Shown: piece by piece, positions 24,660 to 38,012 of the stretch
How positions within the stretch are numbered: the stretch's first letter is position 1
Layout of the letters: each line of letters starts with the position of its first letter
Origin: Heterobilharzia americana
Lineage: Eukaryota; Platyhelminthes; Trematoda; Strigeidida; Schistosomatidae
NCBI GenBank assembly: GCA_944470555.2
Contig: OX104128.1
Span: 47,165,920-47,229,919 of the forward strand
Direction: 5' to 3'
DNA length: 64,000 bases
Notes under the pieces: model-generated
Seen by the model: only the letters and a program-made list of their open reading frames with translations
Database searches by the model: none
Told to the model about the DNA's origin: nothing
Translations under genes and position numbers: made by a program

Positions 24660-27600
24660 AATTCACTTTATTCCAAACAATTTGTGGTACAATTTGGAAT
24701 TCTCAGCGTAAACTAAGTGCTGTTTTGGTTACCATAACCTACAAGTTACAGATCTATGCATTCTGCGCAACTGCTAATTGCATTTACATGTTGAAGCGAA
24801 TAGAACTGAAGTTATACATCCATTGGTAAACATTTGTTGGATTCGTACAAACCTTCGAATCATCCTTGACTAACTGTTTATAAGTTTTATTTACAGTCTT
24901 CTAAATATATTTCTTAATTATCAGTTGAAGCGTTCTTTTTAAAAAGTTGTTGGTAGTATTGAAAATACGACAGCTGTCAAAATCTGTTAGACTTGCATTC
25001 ATTCAAATGAGATGTAAGTTCACGTAGATTTTTTCAGCTCTAATAGCTAGTTCCTGGAGTTGAATGATAATGTCTTTGCTTCTTGTATTTAGTGGGTGCA
25101 AGCATGCTATCACAACGTATCAAGCAACAATACAAACAATCCACATCTCGTTTGGTTTCAAGTCTTCGTCAATCCGCCAGTCATTCTTCTAGTAATATAG
25201 GTCAAGGATATACACATTCGGTTTCACAGCCTGGGTTATCGGTCTCACCGTCTGTTGGTGTGACTTCAAACAATCTTTCCGCAGGAGTCAATACCTCTCT
25301 GAATTACTCTGGAAATATAACTTTTCCGAGTACTAATACAACTGGACATGGAGCAGCTGTTTTCTCTGGTACTTTTTCTGGACATAATGGTAGTTTTCAG
25401 TTAATGAGCCGAGTGGCTGGACACCGAGACGGAATTTGGGAAGTTACATCATTCAAAAGATTCATTGCTACAGCGTCAGCTGACAACACTGCTAAGCTAT
25501 GGATTAACGATGCTCAATTAAAGTAGGATAAGTTGACTGGGTTAAGGCTACTTTGTATAAGCTGACCCATTTTTTTCATTTAAAAAAATGATAGTTTTCT
25601 ACGTAATTGCATTTGTGGTATCTGTTTAAACGTACATGATAAAAACTAATTTCTAGGTCATCAGTGCACTAGATTATATGGCAAGACAAACGAAACCCTA
25701 TTGAGTAATCTGAGCAGCTTTAACTGGGCAGAATCCTGCTTGATGTTAGCTAGCGGCGGAATCCAGGACAAAACTTTTGATCCACTTCTAACTCATCATC
25801 AGGGTCTACCCGCATACATGTCGATGTTACCAGTGATACTCAACGCCGCTTCAAACACCAAACTAAACGTCTATGTCGTGAGAGGTGATCAGTGCGTTTT
25901 AAGTCTAAATAAGTGTTTAAAAATACTGACAAATCTTTCATCAATGAGGATTAGTTTTACTAACAAGTATAGGAAATCCTGGCTTACTTTGAGTATACCT
26001 TGTGCTTCAGTAAGAGAGCTAACGTAAATTTCCCAGGCATCACATTATATCTGTCTCGTAAATGGTATCACGTACTGGTTAAAAAATGTTTACTGCTCAT
26101 GCTTCTTTCATACTATGACGTCCCTTCACTGGTTATTCCATAATGACTAACGGTCTCACTTCTGTTAGCTTTGAAAGTATGATAAATGTAAAGTATAGAC
26201 GAGTTGCACAGTGCTACAAATTTCGTTTGACTAGACAAACTCTGTTGATGGTCTAGATTATTTACAAATGAATAACCTTTAGATGGAAAAATAACGGGCA
26301 GTTACTCTGAGCGTTCTAATTGAAATACTATGTTGGCTTTTAAGGTGGAGCTACACGGTTAAAGAAAAGCCACGTCTAAGCTATTGAACGCACTAGACAA
26401 GTAAAACTACTGAAAATGATTTTGCTTTTTTTAAATGTAACGTACGACTAGTTTTAGTGAGCATATTCAGCTATTTCAAGGTATTTTTTTTGTCATATGT
26501 GCAATCTGTATACTGAAATACGTAGTTAATCTGTGATTAAATAAACACCAGACTAGGGCAGCTGAATGGATACTTGAGCACTATATTGAACTTATTATTT
26601 ATTACTTATTCTCATAGTAGCCGTCCTCAAGTACTAACCGAGTGAATATAGAAAAATAAGACTACCAGTCTAAGGATAAGGAGTAAAGTGGTATAATGCG
26701 TCGATCACTTCACTTGTGGAGTTGCATTAAGTCGAACAAACTGGTTTCTTATAAAGCCTCAGCTTGGATACACAAGGCCCGTTTAGAATTTACCAACTTG
26801 CCACCATCTGTTATAGGACGAGTGTACTGCTCTGCAGTTCATTCTATCCTGTTGTGTGACTGTGAGAAACGGCTGTTAAAAATAGAGGATATGAAGCGTT
26901 TACAAGTTTTTGTTCACCTATGTCTTCGTAACATTGCTGGCGTATGGTAGGATCATCATGTAAGCAACGCAGAAGTCAGATGAAAGGTACTAGGGAGGGG
27001 TGGGAAGGCGGTGAATGAGGTTATGAACGATTCTCGACTGAGATGGCTTGGACACGTGCTGCGCGTAGCGAGCCACCGCCCACCTTGACGTGCCATGGTG
27101 TTGGAAGTTAGAATAGGTTGGAAGAGGGTTAAGAGTGACCAGACTAAGGCCTAGCACCAGTTCTAACTTTTGGTCCGAGTCCGACCGAAAGCTACTACCT
27201 TGACGTGGTGGTCGGACTTGCATATCACAATGACCCAATGAGCTATGCTGGTGGGACGCGTGTCTCCTCAAGGTCCTACTCTACCAGAAACGTTTGTTGA
27301 ATAATGGTAAGATGAAAAGCAATTCCCATTGTAGAATCAATTACTACACAGTGATGGGAGTCTGAGGGCGAAGTCGTATTGCTGCTAGGCAGATGGGGTG
27401 TGACAACAGTAAGGTGTTTCCCTTGAATGATCAGGAGTACCACTCTAATACTGTCTTCCCAATGGGAAGACGGGGTTAGAAAAGGTCGGACCCAAAATAA
27501 TACATTCCACCTGCCCCACGGTCTTGCAGTGCCGAGGGTATGGGCGCTCTCCATCCGGGGTTAGAACAAACAAACCTCAAAACAACGTCCCCAAAAAGGC

Positions 27601-30600
27601 CATATGTGACAGGCCTCAAGCAGACTTTCTATGGGATGTGCGGTCACAAATTTTTTTCCTTCAGGTACCTTAAGAAAAAGTAGCTTTCCATAGTGTGGGC
27701 AACCACTTGGATGCTTCCAGTAGTTCACAAGACCCAATCAAACATAGTCTACCCTCCTTAACTCTGTCTCCTTCTTTGCCTTCACCTCCTGATATTAGTA
27801 TTAAGCCTCTTACGTCTTGCCCAACCTCTCACCCTGCAGCTATTGTTAACGATCAAAGCCATCGAAACCTCATTCCTAGTCTTCTAAGATCCCGCCACCG
27901 AATTCATGCTTAGGTTTCAACCTCCATACTCTATGCAAAATCGGATAGAAAGCATCACTTGCCAAAACTCTAGAATCTCTAGCCATGGATGTATGTTGTT
28001 TCTGAGACACGTATACACGACCCGAGCATAGTTATTAAGTTGAACTCATCTGACCATAGTAGTGAATCTTCAAAATTCATCTTACGAGTATCCAGAGTCA
28101 TTGGCTAGCTCTTGTCGACTCTCTGTTGTAAGCATATAATTGAGTTGCAGAGCAGAAAGTGTGCTTCTCGACTAGATACCAGTAAACAGCTATGTGCTGT
28201 TTGACTGAATGGATCTGTAAAGACTAGGAAAGATTGTGAGACCAGCCAGTGCTTATTCGTAATCTCCGCCGACGTACCCACCTACCGTAGTTTGAATGAT
28301 GCAAAGGATGAATTCTATGAGAAGCTGTCAGTTTTGCTACAGAAAGCGTAAACGTTCAGATGTAGTCATAATAGGAAGTGACTTTGACGTTCAAGTACGG
28401 AAACTAAGCCAATCGGAAAGGCATCTTGGAGGTATATACTCAATCCCATGCCGACGAACTGACAACGGTGATCATCTATTGCAATTTCCAGTATGAATGG
28501 GCTGGTTGCTGACAAAATCTCAGCTCGAATACAGAAGGTTCCGTTACCATTCGCCAACTCTTATCAACTTTGGCGTCGACTCGCAAGGTATCCGACTACC
28601 TATCAAAGGCTGAGTATACTGTGCTGCCGTCCACTCTGTCCTGTTGTATGGCTGTGAGACATGGCCAGTGAAAGTAGAAGACATAAAGCGGTAACAGGCT
28701 TTCGATCGTAGGTGACTTCACAGCATTGCTCACATGTGGTGGAATCAGCGTGTGAGCACTGTTGAAGTCAGGCGAAGTATACTAGGCAAAACAGCTAAGC
28801 CGACTGATGAGGTTGTGAACTTTAGTCGACTGAGATGTCTTGGACACGTACTGTGCATGCCGAGCCACCGCCCATCTCGACATGCTATGCTGTAGGAAGT
28901 TGGATTAGGTTGAGGGTTCATGGTAGCCAGACTAGGATGTGTCACCAGTTGATGAAGTCTCTTCTTATTGGTCTGAACCGTGTAGGGAGGCGTAGACCGC
29001 CTGGTTGGGGTCCCCAAAACGACGTGGACTAGTGGTTGAGAACTCTTGGTAATATAGCTGAAAATCGATCACAATGGTGCGGATGTATTCACTCCTTGAC
29101 GTCTTCTGAAGCTTGAATATCTGTACTAACCATTATTTTCAAATTGCTTGTCCTCTCACACAACTTTTGTTTACTTGAGTATGAGTCTTTTTCTATCCAC
29201 CTATTCTTTGTCTACTACTGTGAAGTGTGGAAACTTGAGTCAATGCACCTGTGTGCGAGGCTCTACGTTGATTTTGTCAGTCAGTCAGTTTGGTCTTGTC
29301 CTTACGGGGAAGTTGTAGACTTCCTCGAAAGGGTATGAATGAGTGGCTGAGGATTCTTGGTGACATTGTTGGAAATCGATCACAGTTGTGCAGATGTATT
29401 CACTCTTTGATGTCTTTTAAGGCTTGAATGTTTTATTTATCCTTTATTTTGAAATTTCCTCTTCTCGCGTACACTTTTGTATACTTTGATATCAGTCTTT
29501 TCCTATCCTTTTGTTCTATGTATGCTGCTGTGAAGTATGGCAAATTGAACTGATGTACTTGTGAGCTAGGTTCTGCGTTGAGTTTTTTTGTATAAATGTA
29601 TCATGGTCCAAGGAAACTGTTACCGGAGTACAAATGATTTGATCAGGATGAAGCAACTACGGATTTAATACCATATGACGCTTATAAAAGTTATTGAGTA
29701 GTGTGTGAGTGTGCATATATATTATCTTTCCGTTGCCCTTATAATGTTGGGATGAATGTTTTTAGACTTTTATAAACCGCGAGACATTTCAAAGTGGCTG
29801 AATATTAATCATTTTCTTGAATATAAATGATTATTTGTGTCTGCTCAGTCATATTTTTTGTTTCTTCTTCTTTTTAGTTGTTTACTAGTGTATGTTGGTC
29901 ATTCAGGTTCAGTAAACTCTGTACGATTTCGAAATAAGGATAATTTAATGTTAACGTCTAGTGGTGATGGAGCAGCTCATCTGATTCGTTTACCATTCGA
30001 TCTTATTGCTAAAGCAGCGTCTTCACTTACTGCTGGCAGCTCGTCTGGAGCTACACTAGATGCTGTTGCATCTGCTCTTGCTGCAGAAGTTGCTGGGACA
30101 AGTACTATGGGTTTAGGCATCAACGCTACTTCAGGTTCGTCATATTTTGAGCTCTTGGTTCAATGTATCTTTATCTTACAGCCTGGTTAATCGTTACTAG
30201 AATCATTTCCTAGAATATTGACCGGATGCAAATGAAACTGGTTTTTCTGAGAGATATGTTAATAACTCATGCCATTATTATTGTTTTCGGTCTTTTACTT
30301 GTTACAATGTTCACATAAGAGGAATGTGAACACATTTTTTCCCGTACCTCCTATCTGTATCGCACGTACGTAATGTCTTGTATATTGTTTCTTGGTGTGT
30401 GCTATTACAATATGTACAGGTCTGGGTGCTAGCTTCCAGTACAGATGAACTGAAGATAGTGCTCGTCAGGGAGTTGAACTTTGTTTAGTTTAAGAGATTA
30501 GATTTATTAATTGTGTTTCGACAGTGGGACATAAAACAGCACGAAGGACTTAACATAGTCATTATACGTGTTTTTAACTGAGTTTTCACTAAACGCATGT

Positions 30601-33600
30601 TTCTGATTTGGTTTAGCAGTGAATTTTCGAGTTATGGCTTTGAACTACTGTTATTATTTCTAAGTAGTGTATTATGGTCTACGCAAAATTTTGAATTGCA
30701 TGTTTTCTTTGACTATTTGTGAAGAAGCGTTTACTTCTTTATTGTGCCAAAATGGTAAAGAATGTCACCTTCCAATACACTTTGTTTTTTTGTTACTCCT
30801 TGAATTAGGTAGTGTCCAATGCATGTTGATAACGCTTTACTTCATAAATTAGTTTCACTTCGAGAATGTGAACAAGGCTGTAACAGCGAGGTTAACAGAT
30901 TAAAACGAACTCATTTTATTTCATGACTTATCGTGAACCGCAAAACACCTAAAGTGACAGTGGTTATTGAAAAAGTAAAAATCAATTTAATCATGATTGG
31001 TAGGCTGATAATTCATGATCGGAAGTGATCAAAGTAGAAATGGACATTGCTATAAGAGTAAAACTTAAGCACTGTAAACGTTATGGGCCGTTGACCACTG
31101 AGGTAGAGGTTTCTTAGCATCCTTTTTTGATTCGTTATTGTGTATCGCCTTATATTTGACTCTAGGTTTGACCAATATGAGAATGCCTTTCGTATTAAAT
31201 GTTCTACACCCGATAACTTAGCAAAAATTTCGTTTGTTGTTTCGAAAACTTGATAATACTGGGCGGAATAAATATTTCAGTTTTATTCTTCGAACTTTCA
31301 ACAAATGATGGTCCCTATTTAGTATTTGATAACAGTATCTTCAACTTGTCCATATTACCTTCCGATGACTATATTACATACACTGATAAATTAAAGCACG
31401 GATGTAAGATATTCAAAGTCAATGAGATCGTATCTGATGAATTTCAATGTTTGTTTCGCATTTGTGTTTCGAAGGTTGCTGAAAACGCTAATATCCAAAC
31501 CAGAATTTTGTCAATTGTCAAGGAAGATCCTTAAGTTTGCACTGATGATGTTGTCTTGCATGACAATGAAAGCTTCACGATTAAACCCTCCAGCTCAGAG
31601 AAGTCAAAATCATCTAAATACTGACCTCTTTTCGCGTCCAGGGGGTAGACGTCCTTCAGTTTTCTGGTATTTTGGTTCTTGACCCATTGTTGAATCTTAT
31701 TCATCTACGAAACATGAATGCCGATAGTGGCATCGGCTTGGTCGTAAGAATAGTGATTTATCTCGTAAGGAAAATCTTTTAATGTAGCTTAAGTGTGATT
31801 CTTCCAAACGACGGTCGTACAATCGAATCTAAAGCATTTTGGCTACGTTAGAAGCAAAAAGAAATATGTACATGTGTCTGGTATCGGGAAAACGTTTTGT
31901 TTCTGTCTTAATACAGTAACAGAGATCATTTTAATTTCCCTGTCTATGGAGCACACTTCGTCACCCATGAATTCAACTGGCAGAAAACATTGCCAAAAGC
32001 TTCCAGAAAAGTAGAATGTCATGTTCAATTTGGAGAGCATCACCTTAATGGTATACTTCATCTCATGATGCTATTTAGATAAAATGGATTTTCTAAATGT
32101 TTCTTTGAATTCGATATGTTACCGTGTAACATCGTCATCATGCCTCAATACTTCGTTTAACTATGTCTATGAAATCACTACTAGGACGTCTAGGTCAGAA
32201 TCATGTTTCCTTTTCCAGAGGCAAATCAAGCTGCTCCGATTTCATTCAAGTTTCTCTGTCGTTGAAACCGAATATGAAACATGTATTTCCCCCCAAGCTT
32301 CTAATTTCACCATACTACTGTTGAGAAAAAGCGATCGAGATGCACTCAGCAACTACGTGCACATTCGTGCAATAGGCAACGAACCATACTTATTTTATGG
32401 GGCTAGGGATAGTACTTGGCTGAATGGCTAAATCAGTGAGCTGAAGCTTCACTATACTGCAATCGCTTTGTTTCGTAATGAACTTGATGGGTTGGTGGAA
32501 GGATTGAGTGTCCGCCAACTACTTAAATATACTCCATAGTCTGCTGTAATATCAGTGATCTGTAAAGCGAATGGATCTGTTCTTTTTCGTGGTGTTTCCC
32601 TTGGAATGAATAATGCATGAGAGGATAAAACTTATCGACTATCTATACAAAAACAAGTTTTTCAGGTTTAATTCTGGACAATAATTAGCTCCAATTAATC
32701 TTGCAGATGCTTGTATTTAAACAGTTAAACCAATTTATAGAGAACTATTGACAGTTACCAACGACTTAATCAGTATACTCGTTTGCTATTTGATATCAAG
32801 CCAGTACCTGCTATTTTACTACTAATCATGAACATTATATTTGTAAATCAATCTTATTTGACATTCTAACTCAAAAGTATGATTATTATTAACTCTAGCA
32901 AATATGAATTTATAGGATGCTGTTCTATCCAAATTGTTTGATAATAGATTGTATCCTAATGAAAACAAGTGTACATTTTCAGAAAATGTACGTGCAATTC
33001 AGAATACACCTCCTTCATTCCATGTTACAATCCTCCAGTGTTTTCTTGTTTTTATCAGCCACTAAAGTATATTCTGACCAAATCATCATCTGCCTCAGTG
33101 TCAAAATGTAATTAAGATAGTCATTGTTTATGTCTGATGTGGTTTTTGCATACTGTGATCCATTTCTTGAGATGATTGTCGCTACAAATACTTCTCATTA
33201 TCTTATTGGTATGATCATATTTCACTTTATTTCTGATAACACTGAAAACTTTATTCTTTGTGTTGTCCCGACTTTAAGTACGGTGGAATGCAAGTGAAAT
33301 CAGACTTAAACGGAAAGAATACTATGTGCGAGCGAATTTACTCGCTTTACTAATCGAGAATTTTTATCATCGACATTTTTCCTACCCCAACTATTCAACT
33401 TCAAATCCATCAGCAAGAAATCAAATATCTGTGGCAGAGGTAATGTTTAATTTCAAAGCTGAGGCAGTTCTTGGTGCAAGGAAGGATTAGCAAATATACA
33501 AAGAGAAGATAAGAATAACAATGAAAGATGAGTACAATTGGCAAAATATTGAGTGCTTAAAATAAATCAGCCGATGTTTGTTCACGATTTTGGTTACTCA

Positions 33601-36600
33601 TCACCAAAGTGGACTGTTGAACAAATAATCAGAGAAAAAATGTTTTTTGAAGAGTTACTTTTGAAAAGCAAATGTGGGTCAGACGCGTGAGCGAAATACA
33701 ATACTCAGCATCAATGATGATGAGCAAACAGCAGAATTTAATGCTTGAGTTTTATTAGGTACTTTTTATGTACTAGAGTCAACCACGCAGAAGACGGATT
33801 GGTCACATCCAACTCTAAGTCAGTGAGACCATAAAGAAGACCAAAGATCTTCCAGACGAATTTTAGAGGGAGGTTATACAGCTTTCACAGGGGGGGGAAT
33901 GTTACTAATTGACTGAGATAGAGGTACGCGTTTCGGGTCATTGAGGTAGACCTTTAATCTGTGTTGTTGTATGATCAGTAATAAGACCTTACCAAACAGC
34001 GAAGCTCTACAATGATACATTCAACGCACCCTAGTCTTTTGTATAATATATGCTTATACTAGTATGTTTGTGTATATGGTGGATTTCTGCTAGTAAAAAT
34101 CGTAAGTGCAGTCACAGACCAGCTTTCGTCTTCTGGCATATCTTCGACTCAGGAAGGCGTAATGTACTCAAGAGAAGAAATATGTATTCATAATCCCAGT
34201 ATATTCTACATGTTTAGTGACGTTATTCATTTATTACTTATATCTGCAATCCATCTGAAAATTCTCAAAAGCCAGTGAATACACACGGTCAAACATTTGG
34301 AATCGTGTATCAGAATCATTGTTATTGGTTACTGAAGAGTAATCAGTCTCATGTTTAATCATCAGTAGTGACCAAATTTTGTCGACTATTTTGCAATGTT
34401 TTCACAAAGCTTGGAGATAGAGCATCACGGTAGACTGATTCATTTTAGATGATTGAAAGAGATTGTCAGGAAGCACTGATCCATAGGTTTCGTGTTGACA
34501 CTCGAGCAAAGCATATCTGCAGTTTTGAAGGAAGTGATGTTTCTTGAGTAATCCGAAACTATATCACCTAGTACTGCAGTCAGAGATGTCATCACTGAGC
34601 TGTTCGGGACGCGATTCAGTCGTGGTGACTTTCCTAGCCTGGTTACTAAATTACCGAATGATCGGCGAAATTCGGTCATTGCAGCAAAGTGGTTGCTCTT
34701 CAACGATCCTGTCTGATAGACAGTGAAATGCTTTCGATAATACCCTACATATTTTATTATTCTCGCCCTATTCAAATCATATCTTTCCCATTTTTTCATC
34801 CAGTGAGTGGAATTTTTCACTTATTTTCATATGTTTGTATTATTTCAAAGGTTTTTATAAAAGGATGGTGTGATTTTCTGTTTTGCCTTTCTCTTAAATT
34901 GTAGGAGCCATCATTAAATCTGGACTGGAATCGGGAAACTTAAACGATTTAAATGACATTGGGAATTTACCATTTGGTCCCATGGATGAAGGTGCGTGCT
35001 GTCATGTGTATGCGTGCGCGTACGTGTTTTAAATCGATGGTCGCACTTCATTTTTATAACTTTCGCACATTGCAGGAAATTTTATCTTTTAATAGTAATC
35101 TACACTTAAGATTTAAATGTGTCTATTTGTTAATAAAGGTTCTCCAGTTCGTATAGCATCTGTCCCACCGATTACTGTTCGTCATCCTCATGCCATATTT
35201 CAGTCTGCAAATTTGTACCTTTCCTCGTGTGGTGCAGTATGGAATTCGGTTGGGGCATCAGGTTGCAGTGCTATTGATTCGTCTCCTTTGTCTGCTGCTG
35301 ATTTTGTGTGCGGACGGGAACAGCTAGTGACTGCGTCGTGGGATCGTTTGGGTAGGACATATGATCTTGCAACTGGACAAGAGCTAGAATCACTTACTGG
35401 ACATGATGATTACTTAACAGATGTACGTTGTGAACCAGGTGGATCTCCAGTTGTTGTCACATCTTCAAGAGATTGCACGTTTCGATTATGGGATTTTCGT
35501 CAACCAGGAATGCGCGTTCATGTACAGCAGGCCCACAGTCAGTAAGTCATCTTTATTGTTTTAAGTGTATACTCATTGATATTTTATGCTGAACTGAGTT
35601 TCCTTTATTTAGTTCTTATGCTCATTTGTCTATTTTTTTTCATTTACGAAATATTAGGACTGTTTCAACCACTCAGTTTTTGACACCTGGTTCACCTGAG
35701 CGTCTTATCAGTGCTGGCGCTGACAGATTCTGTCGCCTTTGGGACTTAAGACAAAGTCGTGGTCCAGTTGTTAGTATCAGAACTGATGCAGCAATTAACC
35801 GGCTAGCTTTATCTGGCTACGGGTCAAATGTACCATGTCAGCCAGCAGAATCAAATAACCCCATTTCACCTGGAATAGTGGCATCTGCAACCGAAGCACA
35901 GTATCCTCCGTCCACTTCATCTCACGCTCCTCAACATGGTTCTGCATTATCCACTTCATTTTCTAACTCTTGGACTTCCAGTTACCCTAAGTACATCGCA
36001 TTACCGCTTGTTAATCGAGGAATAAAGTTGTTTGATGTTAATGGCAACCGGATTGGCCGGTTAACTAGATCATCACATGTAGGTGTTTTTAATGATTTTA
36101 TTTGGGTAGTCTTCATTGTTAACTATTCATAACTCCGATTGTCGTATTAGTTTAAGCTACGTTTTGTTTATTTTTTATCCATGTTGTGACATGTTAAATT
36201 TGCTAATTTGTTACCAAATATTTTTATATCGGTTCGATCATTAAATCCGAAAGAAAGCTTGGTTTGCAAAGCGCTTTTCTCCAGTGGATGTTGAGTTATT
36301 GTCTAATTACTGTAGTAATTAAATCACTTCATTCAACTGCTAACCAAGCCTGAGTTTGACTTCATCAACTGAAAGCTTGTTGCCCGGTTTATTCTCGAAT
36401 TATTTTTACTTCAAGTTTTTCTATTCTCTAGGATTTTAAGTGTCAACAAGTTAAGTTTTTAATTTTTTAAAGAAGAAGCTAAACTAAAAGTCTGTACTAG
36501 TGAAGGTTGTTTTATTTTGCTACTCAAAGTTGCCTTTTTTAGGCTGGCACATATCTGCTCACCGTTAGACAAGACTGTGTACCCGTTATGACCGTTAAAA

Positions 36601-37962
36601 GGGGTTTAGTAATGACCAACATTCATTCTCTAACTTCTTTTGATAGATTTTGATATTGTATTAGAATGGTATTTAAAAAGAAGTTTGGGTCCCATCTAGA
36701 GACAAACAGTAGGCTTGTATGTATATAGTTCAGTGACCACCTATCTGTGCTATACAGTTTGATCTTTTGTACAGTCTCATTCCTAATTTGTTCGATGATT
36801 GTTGCATTAGACTGTTTGCCTTTTAAAATGACCCATATATTCACAGTTTACTAGTCTTTTGTTCAAGTCTAATTTTGTTCCATTCCGGTGAAGCTGAAAT
36901 TATTTAGCTGAATATAAAGTGCAATGAGTCGAACTACATTTCATTGATTTTAACACTACCTCTAACTTCCGAGTTGTGGGAGCTTAGTTTTCTTAGTCTA
37001 CCGATGCGTACACAATCAGTTTCGGTCATATTCTACGACTTTATTTATGGCTACAAATTCGACTGAACCACTTTTTCCTAATACTTTTAACTAAAGTAGT
37101 AAACACGTTTTCTTTTTATTGTCCATCCATCCACTTGAAAGTAGTCGAGAAGTTCATGGATCTGGGTAGTTGTGTCAGTGTTGAAATTTCCAACTGCGTA
37201 TCGAAAGCCAGAGTGGCATACACCGATCTGGGCCACCTTTGGCGGCGTCGCGACGTTAGTCTGACCCTGAAGGGTAGGATTTACAGCATTTAAGTGCGAG
37301 AAGTTCTACTCTAAATCTGTGAAACTTGGTCTCTCCGAGCTGAGGATATGTGATGACTGTATATTCGACCATCGTTGTCTCCGTAGGATTACTTGTAACC
37401 GATGGCAACACTATGTAAGAAATTCTGAGGTACAACAGCTTGTGTTTGGACATGGTGAAAATCATTCAGTTGTTAAAGTCATCTGGAAACATCGACTTTG
37501 GTGGCTTGGGCATGTGTTACGTATGTCTCAGCTTCCATACCGTTCTCTGGTTGCTAGCTCTTGGACTGGATGGAAGAAGTGGAGGAGTGGTTAGTGTATG
37601 ACGTGGCACCATAGGATGAAGGATAGTTGTATCGGGTTAGCGTCTGTTAGTGCACCACGACTCCACGGGTGGGGTCTGAGAGGTCATGCAACTCAGTGAC
37701 TTGAGATGTTATCAGGTATTGCTCAGGGTTGAAACCAGCGGCGGTCATGCTGTAGCTTCCTCCTATCCTCTGCTGCTGAAAAGTAATGAACGTTTTGCTT
37801 TGAGTGTATCTTATTGGACTGGCCTTCTAACCATGCTATTCTTATTGTTTTTCTTTCTTGCTTATCCACTTCCCATCGTTTATGTCTTCATAATGTTTTT
37901 ATGCTATCTTGTGCGGTCCATTTCTTGATGCCATTGCTGTACCATGTTTATGTTTTGGTGGC

Positions 37963-38012
<50 letters not shown>

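Larger units (their letters stand above)
25523..29877 (+). other. WDR37 intron 3
   Basis: This 4.4-kb intron carries family B RTE pieces at about 26690-27170 and 27230-29640. The 25530-26680 part shows only chance frames. Confidence 0.75.

Noticed and set aside
25083..25526. Stand-alone 147-codon gene
   Set aside because: Its ends coincide with splice sites and it joins in frame to neighbouring WDR37 exons.
28801..28830. Another CTGATGAG block
   Set aside because: It encodes the PTDEVVNF segment of the RTE C-terminus and has no hammerhead partners.
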